This document shows, one piece after another, positions 32,673 through 42,855 of a DNA stretch of 64,000 bases. The notes below the pieces were generated by a model. It was not told where the DNA came from and did not search any database. It worked only from the letters and a program-made list of their open reading frames with translations. This stretch comes from Helianthus annuus (taxonomy: Eukaryota; Streptophyta; Magnoliopsida; Asterales; Asteraceae): the NCBI RefSeq assembly GCF_002127325.2, contig NC_035433.2:14682611-14746610 (forward strand). Reading direction: 5' to 3'. Both the position numbers and the translations under genes were made by a program. How positions within the stretch are numbered: the stretch's first letter is position 1; every line of letters starts with the position of its first letter.

Positions 32673-35600
32673 TCTCGCGGTCTGGAATATAAGGGGGTTG
32701 AACCGCCCGCTTAAACAAATGGAGGTTCGGCAAGCTGTGAAAGATTATAAGTTGAGTCTGTGTGCTATTTTAGAGTCCCATGTTAATGTTGCTAACTTGG
32801 CTAGTGTTTGTAAGTCCGTTTTTCGCTCGTGGGATTGGACTTCGAATGGTAGATGTTGTGATAAAGGCACTAGAATCATTGTGGGTTGGAATCCGGCCGT
32901 TTTTGACGTGATGGTTTTGGCTCAGTCGGATCAGGTTATGCACCTTCAACTCGTGTTTAAATTGGATAAAAGGAGGGTCTTCTGTTCTATTGTTTATGCT
33001 GCTAATTATTATGTGACCCGGAGGGAGTTGTGGCACCAACTTTCGTTGCACAAAACTCTTGTTGCGGATAGTCCGTGGTTTATTATGGGTGATTTTAACT
33101 CGGCTCTGAATATAGAGGACAGTTCCATGGGCACTTCTTCTTGTTCGACCGGTATGAGGGAGTTCCAGGCTTGTGTTGATGATATTGAAGTGGTCGATAT
33201 TAATCGGTCAGGTATTCATTTTACTTGGAACCAAAAGCCTAAGAAAGGGATTGGGTTACTTAAGAAAATTGATCGGGTGATGGGGAACACTTCTTTTCTA
33301 GCGGAATATCCGAACTCGGTGGCTGTTTTCAAGCCATATCGTCTGTCGGATCATTGTCCATGTATTTTATCGTTCCCGGATGCTGTGATAGTGAAACCGA
33401 GGTCTTTCAAGTTCGCTAATTTTCTGGTTTTCAAACCAGAATTTTTGGAGATCGTTACTAATGGTTGGGGTACTCATGTTGAGGGAGTGTATCAGTTCCG
33501 AGTTGTAAAAAAACTTCGTTTGCTGAAACACCCGTTGAGGTCGTTGCTCTTTAAACAAGGAAATCTCCACAAGAAAGTAGATAACTTTAGATCGAAGTTG
33601 GATGTAATTCAGCAAAACTTGGATCAAGACCCGTCTAATGTTGCTATCCGTGCTGAAGAGGCTTCTATTAGCCGCGAGTTACAGGCGGCTTTACTAGACG
33701 AGGAGAGGTTCCTGAAACAAAAATCGAAAGTGGACTGGTTAGCGGCTGGTGATATGAACACGAAATTCTTTCATTCCTCGTTGAAAGCCAGAAATCATTT
33801 TTCTAGAATAGAAGTTGTTACGGACTCGGGTGGGGTTACTTATGAAGGTGACATGGTTTTTAAAGCGTTTGTTCAGCACTATGAGGGATTCTTCGGATCT
33901 ATAGGGGATATTTCTCTTGAACCGGCTCCAGATTTATTCCCGAAAATGTTATCTCATGATGCGGCGTCCAATATGATTCGGCAGGTAACGACGGAGGAGG
34001 TCAAAAAGGCTATGTTTTCGATTGGTAACGACAAAGCCCCTGGGCCGGATGGTTATACGGCAGCCTTCTTTAAGAGTGCTTGGTCTTTAGTTGGTAATGA
34101 TATTTCTAACGCGATTAAGGATTTCTTTGAAACGGGTAATCTTCTCCGGGAATTGAATCATACGTTAATTGTTCTCATTCCAAAGGTTTCGACCCCTATG
34201 CTTGTTACTGATTTTCGTCCGATTGCTTGCTGTAATGTTTTTTACAAATGTACCAGTAAGATCATTGCGGACAGAATTAAAGGTGCCCTTAATGATATTG
34301 TTAGCATCAACCAATCGGCCTTTGTTCCTGGTCGGAAAATCTCGGATAACATTCTCTTAACCCAGGAATTAATGCATAATTATCATAGAGATGCGGGTCC
34401 CCCGAGATGTGCGTTTAAAGTCGATATTCAGAAAGCTTACGATACTGTCGATTGGGGGTTTTTGAGAAAAGTGCTGATTGGTTTTGGTTTTAACATCAAA
34501 ATGGTGGAGTGGATTATGGTATGTGTCTCTACTACATCATTCTCGGTTTGTGTCAATGGCTCAGTGCATGGGTTTTTCAAAGGGAAACGTGGGTTGAGGC
34601 AGGGTGATCCAATGTCCCCGTATTTATTTACGTTGGTTATGGAGGTATTAACGAGTATTCTGCAGCATTCGGTACAAATTGATTCCTCTTTCAGGTTCCA
34701 CAATAGGTGTGAAAGACAGCGAATTATTAATCTTTGCTTTGCAGATGACTTGTTTTTATTCGCTAGAGGGGAAATTAGTTCGGCTAATTGCATTATGTCC
34801 TCCCTCTCGAAATTCACTAAGATGTCGGGGTTGGTCCCTAGCAATCAGAAAAGCACGGTTTTCTTTTGCAATGTGAAAAATCATACTAAGCAAGCTATTC
34901 TGAATATCATGCCTTTTAAGGAAGGAAAGCTGCCTGTCAGGTACTTGGGGGTCCCTTTGATTTCGGCTAGGCTTGGGTACAATGAATGTCGAGTTCTAGT
35001 GGAGAGGTTGGAAAAGCGTATCATGCATTGGAGAAATAAGCTGTTATCCTTCGCAGGAAGACTTCAGCTTATTAATTCTGTCCTATCTTCTATGCATATC
35101 TACTGGGCCTCAGTGTTTATTTTACCGGTTCGGATTATCAAGGAGCTCGAAGCTAAGATGAGAAACTTTCTTTGGTCTCAAGACTCTGCGTTTAATAAAG
35201 GTAAATCGAAAGTCTCTTGGAAATTGGTTTGTACGCCAAAATATGAGGGGGGCTTGGGTATTAGACGTGTGGGGGATATGAATAAAGCGTTGATGTCGTC
35301 TCATATTTGGAGCATTGTTTCTAAACGAGACTCCTTGTGGGTTGATTGGGTGCACTCGTATCGGTTAAAGGGTAAGAGTTTTTGGGTATGTAAAACGCCC
35401 GCTAGTAGTTGTTGGTCGTGGAGGAAGATATCTCAGTTAGGGCCGCTGGTTAGAAATCATTTTTGGTCGGAGGTTGGTAATGGTGCCTCTACCTCAGCGT
35501 GGTATGATACATGGTCCGAGTTGGGGCCTTTGGCCGATTTTCTTTCGCCTAGAGTTATTACAGATGCTGATTTTAGGTTGGAGGATTCGGTGGCCGATGT

Positions 35601-36250
35601 GCATTCGAATGGGGGTTGGAGTTGGCCTATAGCGTGGAGGGATTTGTTCCCTGTTCTGATTCAGATTGATCAAGTAATTTTGGAACCGATGAAAAATGAT
35701 AGGCTTTTATGGAAGGATGGGAATGATCTTAGTGGGTTTTCGACGTCTGGGGCTTGGCATTCGTTGCGCCATAGGGAACCGGATGTTGATTGGTGCAAAA
35801 TTGTGTGGTTCGCTCAGTGTATTCCGAGGCACGCATTCATGATGTGGCTGATTATGAAACGTAAGCTCCTTACACAGGATAAAATTCTGCAATGGGATTT
35901 TTCTAGAAGGAAAAACATGAATATGATGTGTTGCTTATTGTGTTTTGAGAACTTTGATTCCCATCCACACTTGTTCTTTGAATGCAAATATTCTTCACAG
36001 GTGTGGACGCTAATCCGGGATAGGGGGGGTATGAACTCGGTCAGCCCGAAATGGTCAGAAGTTGTTCACTGGCTTAGTGCTCGTAGTCATCAGAAGCGGG
36101 CGGATATTTGTGTGGCTAAGCTCCTCGTTGCGGCTACTGCTTATAACATTTGGCAAGAGAGGAATGCTCGGTTGTTTAAAAATCAACTCAGACCTCCTGA
36201 GACGGTTAGTGATGTTATTATCAAAACAGTGCGATACAAGTTGATGGGAG
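32665..36250 (+). pseudogene. ORF2 of LINE beta, interrupted near its C-terminus by delta
   Basis: Encodes AP-type endonuclease and reverse transcriptase for target-primed reverse transcription. The start at 32665 overlaps the ORF1 stop. Visible signatures: WNIRGLN at the N-terminus, GDFNSAL and SDHCPC (endonuclease), APGPDGYT, NQSAFVPGR, DIQKAYD, RGLRQGDPMSPY and CFADDLF (RT), and CCLLCFENFDSHPHLFFEC (zf-RVT). It is open up to the delta insertion at 36250, after which the frame runs into delta's 5' UTR and stops at 36363. The last codons lie at 42168-42254. The break is purely an insertion. Confidence 0.9.
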
Positions 36251-36798
36251 AAATAAAGAACAAAATAAGAGGGCCGTGTTCTCTCTCCCTTCTTGGCGAT
36301 TTCGTGCGCTTGTTCTTGATCTCCCTTGTTCTTCTTTGTGATCTGATGTATAACAATCTGTGATTGGATCTTGTTTCTTCCAAGTATCCATAACGAATTC
36401 GTTAGCATCAAGGATCAATCCAGAATTAGGGTTTCGTTTGTTTTTCTCATAATTGCCGCTCTAGAAACATATTCTGATTCTCTAATTTATTAATCTGGTT
36501 GCCATTGATTGCGGTTAACTGAGTTTAATTTAGCTAGATTGATGACACTGGATTAATCGATCAAGAGTTGAAGTTTTGCCTCTAGGGTTTAAGGGAGTTC
36601 GGGCTTTATTTTCTTCTTTACGTGTTCTTGTTCATTCAGATTTGGTTTCCTTCTGACGGCGGATTAGGGTTTGGTATTGTGAAGGTTTCTGTTTTCGGCG
36701 CTGATTTTCTGTGATTGTTTCATTTCTCTTGGCCGATTAGGGTTTTTGGTTTGGTTTTCTTTCATTGTCGGCTGTTTTAGTTCTTTCGTTTTGCATGC
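36251..36798 (+). promoter_or_regulatory. 5' UTR of delta
   Basis: Shares the CTCTCTCC and GGCGATTT opening with beta and a middle block (GATTGCGGTTAACTGAG). Presumed internal promoter. The short minus-strand ORFs here are not convincing. Confidence 0.55.
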
Positions 36799-38259
36799 AT
36801 GGCGGGTGAAAGTGGCGGGGTCAAACCTTTGAATCAACAATCACCTGGGGTTGATGATAATACTCCTCCGGTTCGTGGGATTGGATTACGAGTTAGGAAT
36901 ATTGAGGGTAATCCAATGATGCCGAGACGTGGTTTGTACTCGACGAATAATGTATCGGTCATAGATGGGCTCTTAGAAATCTCGAAGCCGGTGGAATTGC
37001 CTAGTGTGTGGGATTATGGAGATGGGTCTTCGGCAGCCAACACGGATAGCCAAGCTAATCCCAGTTCGAGTAATGTGGTCAATGATGCTCCCAGTTTGTC
37101 GTATGCTGATAAGGTTAAAACGCAGAATTCGCTGAAAAGAGAGGTTAACTTTCGTAAGCTGGACGCAACTGAGACGGTTCAGGATGCGGATGTGCTGATC
37201 CCGCGTGAGGTTATAAAAAAGGTCCAGGATAAATTTGAGAATGTTTTATATGGTTATTTCTTGGGCAATCGGCTGCCTTTTCCTGTTGTCGAGTATTATG
37301 CAAAAAATGTTTGGTCGAAATATGGTTTTGCGAAGATCATGATGAACTCTGATGGGTTTTTCTTTTTCAAGTTTGACTCTAAGGAGGGGATGATGAAAGT
37401 GCTGGACGGAGGGCCTTGGTTAATTAGAAAAGTTCCTTTATTCTTGAATGTTTGGTCGCCGTCGGTAAACCTCATAAAGGAGTGTATTAAGTCGGTCCCG
37501 GTATGGGTGAAACTCCATAATGTTCCTATTGCTATATACACGGATGATGGGCTGAGTTTATTAGCGTCTAAGTTGGGTACTCCTAAACGTTTGGATGGCT
37601 ATACGGCTGATATGTGTGTTGATAACTGGGGGAGAAGTAGCTTTGCTCGTGCGTTAATTGAAATTAGTGCGGATAATGAATTAAAAGATCATATTACGGT
37701 TGCAATTCCGAAGCTTGAAGCGGATGGTTATGTTACTCATAAGGTGAAAGTTGAATATGAATGGAAGCCGCAGAGGTGCTCGTCTTGCTGTGTTTTTGGT
37801 CATAGTGACCAAGCGTGTCCGAAGAACATAGTTTCAAAAGCTAAGCAGGTTGTTATTGATGATGAGGGGTTCGTTACGGATGAGCGGAAAATGGCTAGAA
37901 AAGGAGGTATGCAAAAGAAACAAAGGGCAAAATTTGTGTATAGGCCGAAAACAGGAAGCTCGGGTGCTAGCACTTCAGGTACGAAGGATGACAAGCAGAA
38001 TACTAATGCGAATGCAAATGTGGCAACTAAAAATTCTTTCGAAGTTTTATCTAAATCGGATGGGGATGCGGATATCCCTCCGGGTAATGTGAAGTCTACG
38101 GGGCCAACTGTGGCCGGTCCTAATGATCCGTTAGATGATTATGAAGCTGAATTTGTTGAGGCGGTGCCTACTGAAGTGTCAAAGTTTATGAGTAGTAATT
38201 CGATTGGAAGCAAAGCTGAGGGGGCAAGCACTCCCGGTCAGAGCGGTCTTCATGGATAG
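36799..38259 (+). CDS. ORF1 protein of LINE delta (486 aa)
   Basis: RNA-binding RNP protein of the L1 cycle. It starts MAGESGGVKP at 36799. The N-terminal motif VRGIGLRVRNIEGN is shared with beta. The DUF4283-like part contains YGYFLGNRLPFPVVEY, GFFFFKF, VWVKLHNVPIAIYTDDGL and GRSSFARALIEI. The CCHC knuckle has C327, C330, H335 and C340. The tail is basic and polar and ends EGASTPGQSGLHG. Unbroken and of normal length for this type. The stop TAG overlaps the ORF2 start in ATGGATAG, which suggests coupled translation. Confidence 0.9.
   Translation: MAGESGGVKPLNQQSPGVDDNTPPVRGIGLRVRNIEGNPMMPRRGLYSTNNVSVIDGLLEISKPVELPSVWDYGDGSSAANTDSQANPSSSNVVNDAPSLSYADKVKTQNSLKREVNFRKLDATETVQDADVLIPREVIKKVQDKFENVLYGYFLGNRLPFPVVEYYAKNVWSKYGFAKIMMNSDGFFFFKFDSKEGMMKVLDGGPWLIRKVPLFLNVWSPSVNLIKECIKSVPVWVKLHNVPIAIYTDDGLSLLASKLGTPKRLDGYTADMCVDNWGRSSFARALIEISADNELKDHITVAIPKLEADGYVTHKVKVEYEWKPQRCSSCCVFGHSDQACPKNIVSKAKQVVIDDEGFVTDERKMARKGGMQKKQRAKFVYRPKTGSSGASTSGTKDDKQNTNANANVATKNSFEVLSKSDGDADIPPGNVKSTGPTVAGPNDPLDDYEAEFVEAVPTEVSKFMSSNSIGSKAEGASTPGQSGLHG
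38221..38259 (+). promoter_or_regulatory. Conserved 11-mer and ORF1/ORF2 overlap (delta copy)
   Basis: GGGGCAAGCAC (38221-38231) lies 20 nt before the ORF2 ATG at 38252, and the ORF1 stop is inside ATGGATAG. The same 11-mer is found in beta (32634), gamma (44275), alpha (52392-52402, minus) and epsilon (45723-45733, minus), spaced 20-21 nt from the ORF2 ATG. It may act in termination-reinitiation. Confidence 0.6.
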
Positions 38260-41200
38260 TTTTCTTTCATGGAATATAAGGGGTTTGAACCATCCCCTGA
38301 AACAAAATGAGGTTCGTCTTATGCTGTCGGAAAATAAGGTGTCTGTTTGTGCTATTCTTGAATCGCATGTGGAGGTTGCTAATCTGGATAAAGTTTGTAA
38401 CAAGGTGTTCAGAAATTGGAGTTGGACGTCTAATGGGGGTCTTTGTGATCGGGGTACGAGAATTATCCTAGGATGGAATAGTGATATTGTGGATGTTATG
38501 ATTTTGTCTCAATCTGATCAAGTTATTCATGCGCAATTATGGTCTAAAACTGATAACACTAGTGTCTTCGGGTCTTTTGTTTATGCAAAAAATAAGTATC
38601 AAGACCGTAGGGCTCTTTGGGAGAACTTAGCTGGGCATGCAATATTGTGTACGGATAAGCCTTGGTTTGTCATGGGCGATTTTAACTCGGCGCTTTATAT
38701 GGAGGATTCACTGTTTGGTACGTCGAGTCAAACTATTGGAATGCGTGAATTTTATGAATGTGTCAAGAACTCGGGCCTGTTTGATGTGAAGGGTCATGGT
38801 ATGCAATACACTTGGAACCAGAAGCCGAAGGAGGGTATTGGTTTACTTCGTAAGATTGATAGGGTCATGTGTAATGTTAAGGGTTTAGACATGTTTCCTG
38901 ATGCTTATGTTTTGTACCATGCGTATCGGGTCTCGGACCACACTCCTTGCATTTTAAAGCTTACAAATGTGCCTAAAGGGTCTAAGCCGAAACCGTTCAA
39001 GTTCGCGAACTTTATTACTTCTAAACCGGAGTTCAGAATTTGTGTCGAGCGAGAATGGGTGAAGATGGTTGATGGGATTTCTATGTTCTCGGTTACCTCT
39101 AAGTTAAAAAACTTGAAGCCAGGTCTTAGGAAAATCCTGAACCAACAAGGGAATTTACACTTAAAGGTGAGTGAGCTGCGTAAAAAGCTTGATGAGATCC
39201 AATGCCTGCTAGACAAGAACCCTCTTGATGTGGAGCTTCGTAAGAACGAATCGGAGTGCCTAAAGGAGTTCCAGATTGCAGCATATGATGAAGAATGCTT
39301 CTTGAAACAAAAATCAAAGGTTGAGTGGCTTTGTACTGGGGATTCGAATACAGCCTTTTTTCATAATAGCCTGAAATGTAGAAATGCTAGAAACAAGATT
39401 CATTGTATTCGGGATGTGGCTGGAACCCGATATGAAGGGGATGCGGCTTCGGAAGCGTTAGTAAATCATTACGCGGGTTTCTTAGGAATGGAGGATCAAG
39501 TTGCTCGTATTGACTTGTCGGAGGTTTGTGTTAATACGCTTAGTCCGGAAGTGGCAAGCAACATGGTCAGACAGGTTACTCCAGAAGAAATTAAAAAGGC
39601 TATGTTCAGTATTGGTGAAAACAAAGCTCCGGGACCGGATGGTTACACGTCTGCCTTTTTCAAGCATGCATGGGATATTGTGGGGGCTGAGGTCACAAAA
39701 GCGATTCTGGAATTCTTTGAGAACGGTAAAATTCTGAAGCAATTGAATCATACAATTTTGGCTCTTATCCCTAAAGTTGATACCCCGGATTCGGTTTTGG
39801 ATTACCGTCCAATCTCTTGTTGCAATGTTCTCTACAAATGTATAAGTAAAATTATAACGGAGAGATTAAAGGGGTGTTTGGAGACCCTAGTTAGCATTAA
39901 TCAATCGGCGTTTGTGCCTGGTAGGAGGATTTCGGATAATATCCTCTTGACGCAAGAACTGATGCATAATTACCATCTAAACAAAGGCCCGCCAAGGTGT
40001 GCATTCAAAATTGACATTCAAAAGGCGTATGACACTGTTAGTTGGTCGTTTCTAGAACAGATTCTTTGTCAGTTTGGTTTGCATAGAAAGATGGTGAACT
40101 GGATTATGGCGTGTGTTACCACGGCTACCTATTCATTGAGTATAAACGGTAATCTCCATGGGTTCTTTAAGGGGAGAAGGGGGCTTCGTCAAGGAGATCC
40201 AATGTCTCCTTATTTGTTCACTCTTGTCATGGAGGTGCTCACTTTACTCCTTCAACATAATGCTCGTTCAAGCACAACGTTCAAGTATCATGCAAAATGT
40301 GTGAAGCAGAAAATTATTAATGTCTCTTTCGCTGATGATTTGTTTATTTTTGTTCATGGGAGTGTCTCTCCGGTTAACAGAATCAAGGAGGTGTTGGAGT
40401 TGTTCACTAATATTTCGGGACTGGTTCCGAGCCCTGCAAAGAGTACGGTCTTTTTCTGTAATGTTAGTCAGCAGGTTAGGCAGCATATTCTCAACATTAT
40501 GCCGTTTCAGGAAGGCACTTTGCCTGTTCGGTATCTTGGTGTGCCGTTGATTACTACGAGGTTAATGGCAAAAGATTGTAAGTTGCTGGTGGATCGTATG
40601 GAGAAGAAAATTGATAACTGGATGACAAAGACTCTCTCGTTTGCGGGTAGGTTGCAGCTGGTTAACTCTGTTCTTTCAGCCATGCATTTATATTGGGCTT
40701 CGGTTTTCATGATTCCGGCTCGTGTTACCAAGGAGTTAGAAAAGCGTATGCGGCGCTTTCTTTGGAATGCGGGAACGAGTGGGAGAATCAAAGCAAAGGT
40801 GGCGTGGAATGATATATGTTTGCCAAAAGCGGAAGGTGGTTTGGGTATTAGATGTATTGCGGATGTCAACAAGGCCCTCATTACTAAGCATATTTGGAGT
40901 ATCCTCTCAAAAAGGAACTCATTATGGGTGCAGTGGATCTATACTCATAAACTGAAAAATCAGAATTTTTGGGAGGTACAAGGTAAAGGTAGTATGACGT
41001 GGGGTTGGAGGAAGATTTTATCCATTCGGAATGCGGTTCGGCCGTCTTTTTGGAGCATCATTCGGAGTGGTAAGCAAACGAATGTGTGGAGCGATAATTG
41101 GTGTCACTTGAGTCCTCTTAGGTCTTTTATAACACCAAGACACATTGCGAACGCGGGGTTTAACCTTCAAGCCACGGTGGCAGAAGTAATAGATGAGAAT

Positions 41201-41929
41201 GGGCAGTGGAAATGGCCCCAAGCATGGTACGATGTATACCCGGTTCTGATTGGGTTAACTGTTAATCAACAGGACCCCCAGTTAGCGGACCGAATGGTTT
41301 GGAAGGATGTAGAGGGTCATGATCAGCACTTTAGCTCATTGGAAGTATGGCATACATTACGGACTCGTGACATTCCAGTTACGTGGGCTAGTATGGTGTG
41401 GTTTAGTCAATGTATCCCGAGACATTCATTTCATCTTTGGTTAGTCATAAAAAACAAGCTCAAAACACAAGATCGGTTGGCGGTTTGGGAAGTGGGCAGC
41501 GAAACGAACCGGAGACTCATGTGTTGTCCTCTTTGTAAACATGGTACGGATTCTAGAGATCATTTATTTTTCGTGTGTGGTTTTGCTTCTCAAGTCTGGT
41601 CGAACATAAGGATGTTGGTGGATTTGGAAAACGTTAATGATTCTTGGACCTCGATTGCGGATTGGATGGAACGCTATTCGGATTCCAAAAGGTTCAAACA
41701 CATTGTGTGTAAGCTAGCAATATCGGCCTCATCTTATTACATATGGCAAGAGCGGAATAATCGGTTGTTTACGTCAAAGGAGTGCACGGCGGAACAGGTA
41801 ACCGAGAAGATTAAAAACATTGTCCGGCTCAGGCTAATGGGTTTCGTTTACAAAGGAGATATGGATTATCAAAGGACGCTTACAAAGTGGCAGAACCTGT
41901 GTAGGGCATCGGATGAAGACCCGGGCTAA
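38252..41929 (+). CDS. ORF2 protein of LINE delta, endonuclease and reverse transcriptase (1225 aa)
   Basis: Cuts the target DNA and copies the element RNA onto it. Residues from the ATG at 38252 (the frame is open upstream to 38204, but this ATG matches the other copies): endonuclease with WNIRGLN 7-13, GDFN 142-145 and SDH 228-230; RT with GPDG 461-464, then NQSAFVPGR, DIQKAYD, RGLRQGDPMSPY and FADD 693-696; zf-RVT cysteine/histidine region about 1091-1110 (CCPLCKHGTDSRDHLFFVC); end DEDPG. All key catalytic motifs are present and no stop is seen. Translation probably depends on ORF1 termination. Confidence 0.93.
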   Translation: MDSFLSWNIRGLNHPLKQNEVRLMLSENKVSVCAILESHVEVANLDKVCNKVFRNWSWTSNGGLCDRGTRIILGWNSDIVDVMILSQSDQVIHAQLWSKTDNTSVFGSFVYAKNKYQDRRALWENLAGHAILCTDKPWFVMGDFNSALYMEDSLFGTSSQTIGMREFYECVKNSGLFDVKGHGMQYTWNQKPKEGIGLLRKIDRVMCNVKGLDMFPDAYVLYHAYRVSDHTPCILKLTNVPKGSKPKPFKFANFITSKPEFRICVEREWVKMVDGISMFSVTSKLKNLKPGLRKILNQQGNLHLKVSELRKKLDEIQCLLDKNPLDVELRKNESECLKEFQIAAYDEECFLKQKSKVEWLCTGDSNTAFFHNSLKCRNARNKIHCIRDVAGTRYEGDAASEALVNHYAGFLGMEDQVARIDLSEVCVNTLSPEVASNMVRQVTPEEIKKAMFSIGENKAPGPDGYTSAFFKHAWDIVGAEVTKAILEFFENGKILKQLNHTILALIPKVDTPDSVLDYRPISCCNVLYKCISKIITERLKGCLETLVSINQSAFVPGRRISDNILLTQELMHNYHLNKGPPRCAFKIDIQKAYDTVSWSFLEQILCQFGLHRKMVNWIMACVTTATYSLSINGNLHGFFKGRRGLRQGDPMSPYLFTLVMEVLTLLLQHNARSSTTFKYHAKCVKQKIINVSFADDLFIFVHGSVSPVNRIKEVLELFTNISGLVPSPAKSTVFFCNVSQQVRQHILNIMPFQEGTLPVRYLGVPLITTRLMAKDCKLLVDRMEKKIDNWMTKTLSFAGRLQLVNSVLSAMHLYWASVFMIPARVTKELEKRMRRFLWNAGTSGRIKAKVAWNDICLPKAEGGLGIRCIADVNKALITKHIWSILSKRNSLWVQWIYTHKLKNQNFWEVQGKGSMTWGWRKILSIRNAVRPSFWSIIRSGKQTNVWSDNWCHLSPLRSFITPRHIANAGFNLQATVAEVIDENGQWKWPQAWYDVYPVLIGLTVNQQDPQLADRMVWKDVEGHDQHFSSLEVWHTLRTRDIPVTWASMVWFSQCIPRHSFHLWLVIKNKLKTQDRLAVWEVGSETNRRLMCCPLCKHGTDSRDHLFFVCGFASQVWSNIRMLVDLENVNDSWTSIADWMERYSDSKRFKHIVCKLAISASSYYIWQERNNRLFTSKECTAEQVTEKIKNIVRLRLMGFVYKGDMDYQRTLTKWQNLCRASDEDPG

Positions 41930-42154
41930 GGACCAAGATTTTGTGTTGTCTGTTTGGTAGTAATTGTTTGTTTTCTTGGTAGTGTTTTGGGCTGTGTGTC
42001 GTCTTTGGTTGTACGTTGATGTTGGTCTTGTTTTCTTGTTGCCTAGTCTTGGTATGCCGGGGCTAGTTGCGTGTGCTATGTCAGGCACATGCTTTGTTCT
42101 TATTGGTTATTTATAAAATTTACCGGGGTAACCCTTTACCCAAAAAAAAAAAAA
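41930..42154 (+). other. 3' UTR, hairpin and poly(A) of delta
   Basis: G/T-rich 3' UTR ending in the 19-base family terminus. The hairpin is GGGTAA/TTACCC with loop CCCT at 42126-42141, directly followed by poly(A). Confidence 0.8.
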
Positions 42155-42167
42155 AAAGTTGATGGGA

Positions 42168-42467
42168 GCTAAGTTGAAGGATACCGTGAGGGTGCGAAAG
42201 ATTCTTGAAGAATGGGAGATCTATGCGGATGACAAAGGCGACGATGGAGGCTGATTAGTGTGTTTGGTTATTTGTATCTAGATTGTAGTCTAGTGGTCGT
42301 TTCCTTTTCTTGGTTGTTTTGTTTTGGTTTGGTTTTGGTTTGACTTTCATGGGGTGTGTCTCATGATTGAACTAGTGTAGACTCTCTACACTACTTGTGC
42401 TTTTTTGGTTGTGAATATATAGAATCACCGGGGTAACCCTTTACCCAAAAAAAAAAAAAAAAAAAAA
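42168..42467 (+). pseudogene. ORF2 end, 3' UTR and poly(A) of beta
   Basis: Continues beta after delta. The last ORF2 codons end EEWEIYADDKGDDGG at 42254. The 3' UTR ends with the same hairpin (42431-42446) and about 21 A. Confidence 0.88.
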
Positions 42468-42480
42468 CAAAGATTGATAA

Positions 42481-42593
42481 TCTGCTATTTTTTCACATTT
42501 ATTGTGAAATTTAAACGAAGAGTCAATACGAACCGCATGGTGAAGAATGGTCGTCAAAACCTCCATAACTAAGGTAAAAAGATAAGGGGAGAT
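42481..42593 (-). pseudogene. RT fragment of alpha between beta and gamma
   Basis: About 110 bp of alpha ORF2. On the minus strand it reads SPYLFTLVMEVLTTILHHAV, the stretch just before FADD in beta. A local frame defect is likely, since the reading drifts near 42490. It ends in GATAAGGGGAGAT (42581-42593), which is repeated at 50411-50423. Confidence 0.8.
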
Positions 42594-42855
42594 GGCGACC
42601 AAGGGAAACCCTAGCTTTCGTTCGTTCGTTCGTTCCTACTAATCTTCTTCTTGATTGATTTCGGTTAGAAATTGTGGTGTTGTCGTTCCTTCTGAGTAAG
42701 GATACTAGACTTCACCGTGGTTTCTAATCGTTTGACGTCGGGTTTAAGGTTAGTTTTTGCTTCGTTTTTCCTGCTAGGGTTTGTTGCCAGATCGTTTGGT
42801 TTTGTTGTTTCGTTCGTTTTCTTTGCACGTTGCATGCTTCTTGATTTCGTTTGTC

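Larger units (their letters stand above)
36251..42154 (+). mobile_element. LINE delta, full length and apparently intact
   Basis: Inserted in beta with duplication AAGTTGATGGGAG (36238-36250 and 42155-42167). 5,904 bp with 5' UTR, two open ORFs, 3' UTR with the family hairpin and poly(A) of about 15. Innermost of the beta stack and therefore one of the youngest. A candidate active L1. Confidence 0.93.
30689..42467 (+). mobile_element. LINE beta, full length, split by delta
   Basis: Inserted in alpha with target duplication CAAAGATTGATAA (30676-30688 and 42468-42480). It runs 5' UTR, ORF1, ORF2, 3' UTR, poly(A) of about 21. Delta interrupts it near the end of ORF2 (36251-42154). Without delta, beta is about 5.9 kb and its ORFs show no stop, so it was probably intact when delta landed. 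Confidence 0.9.
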
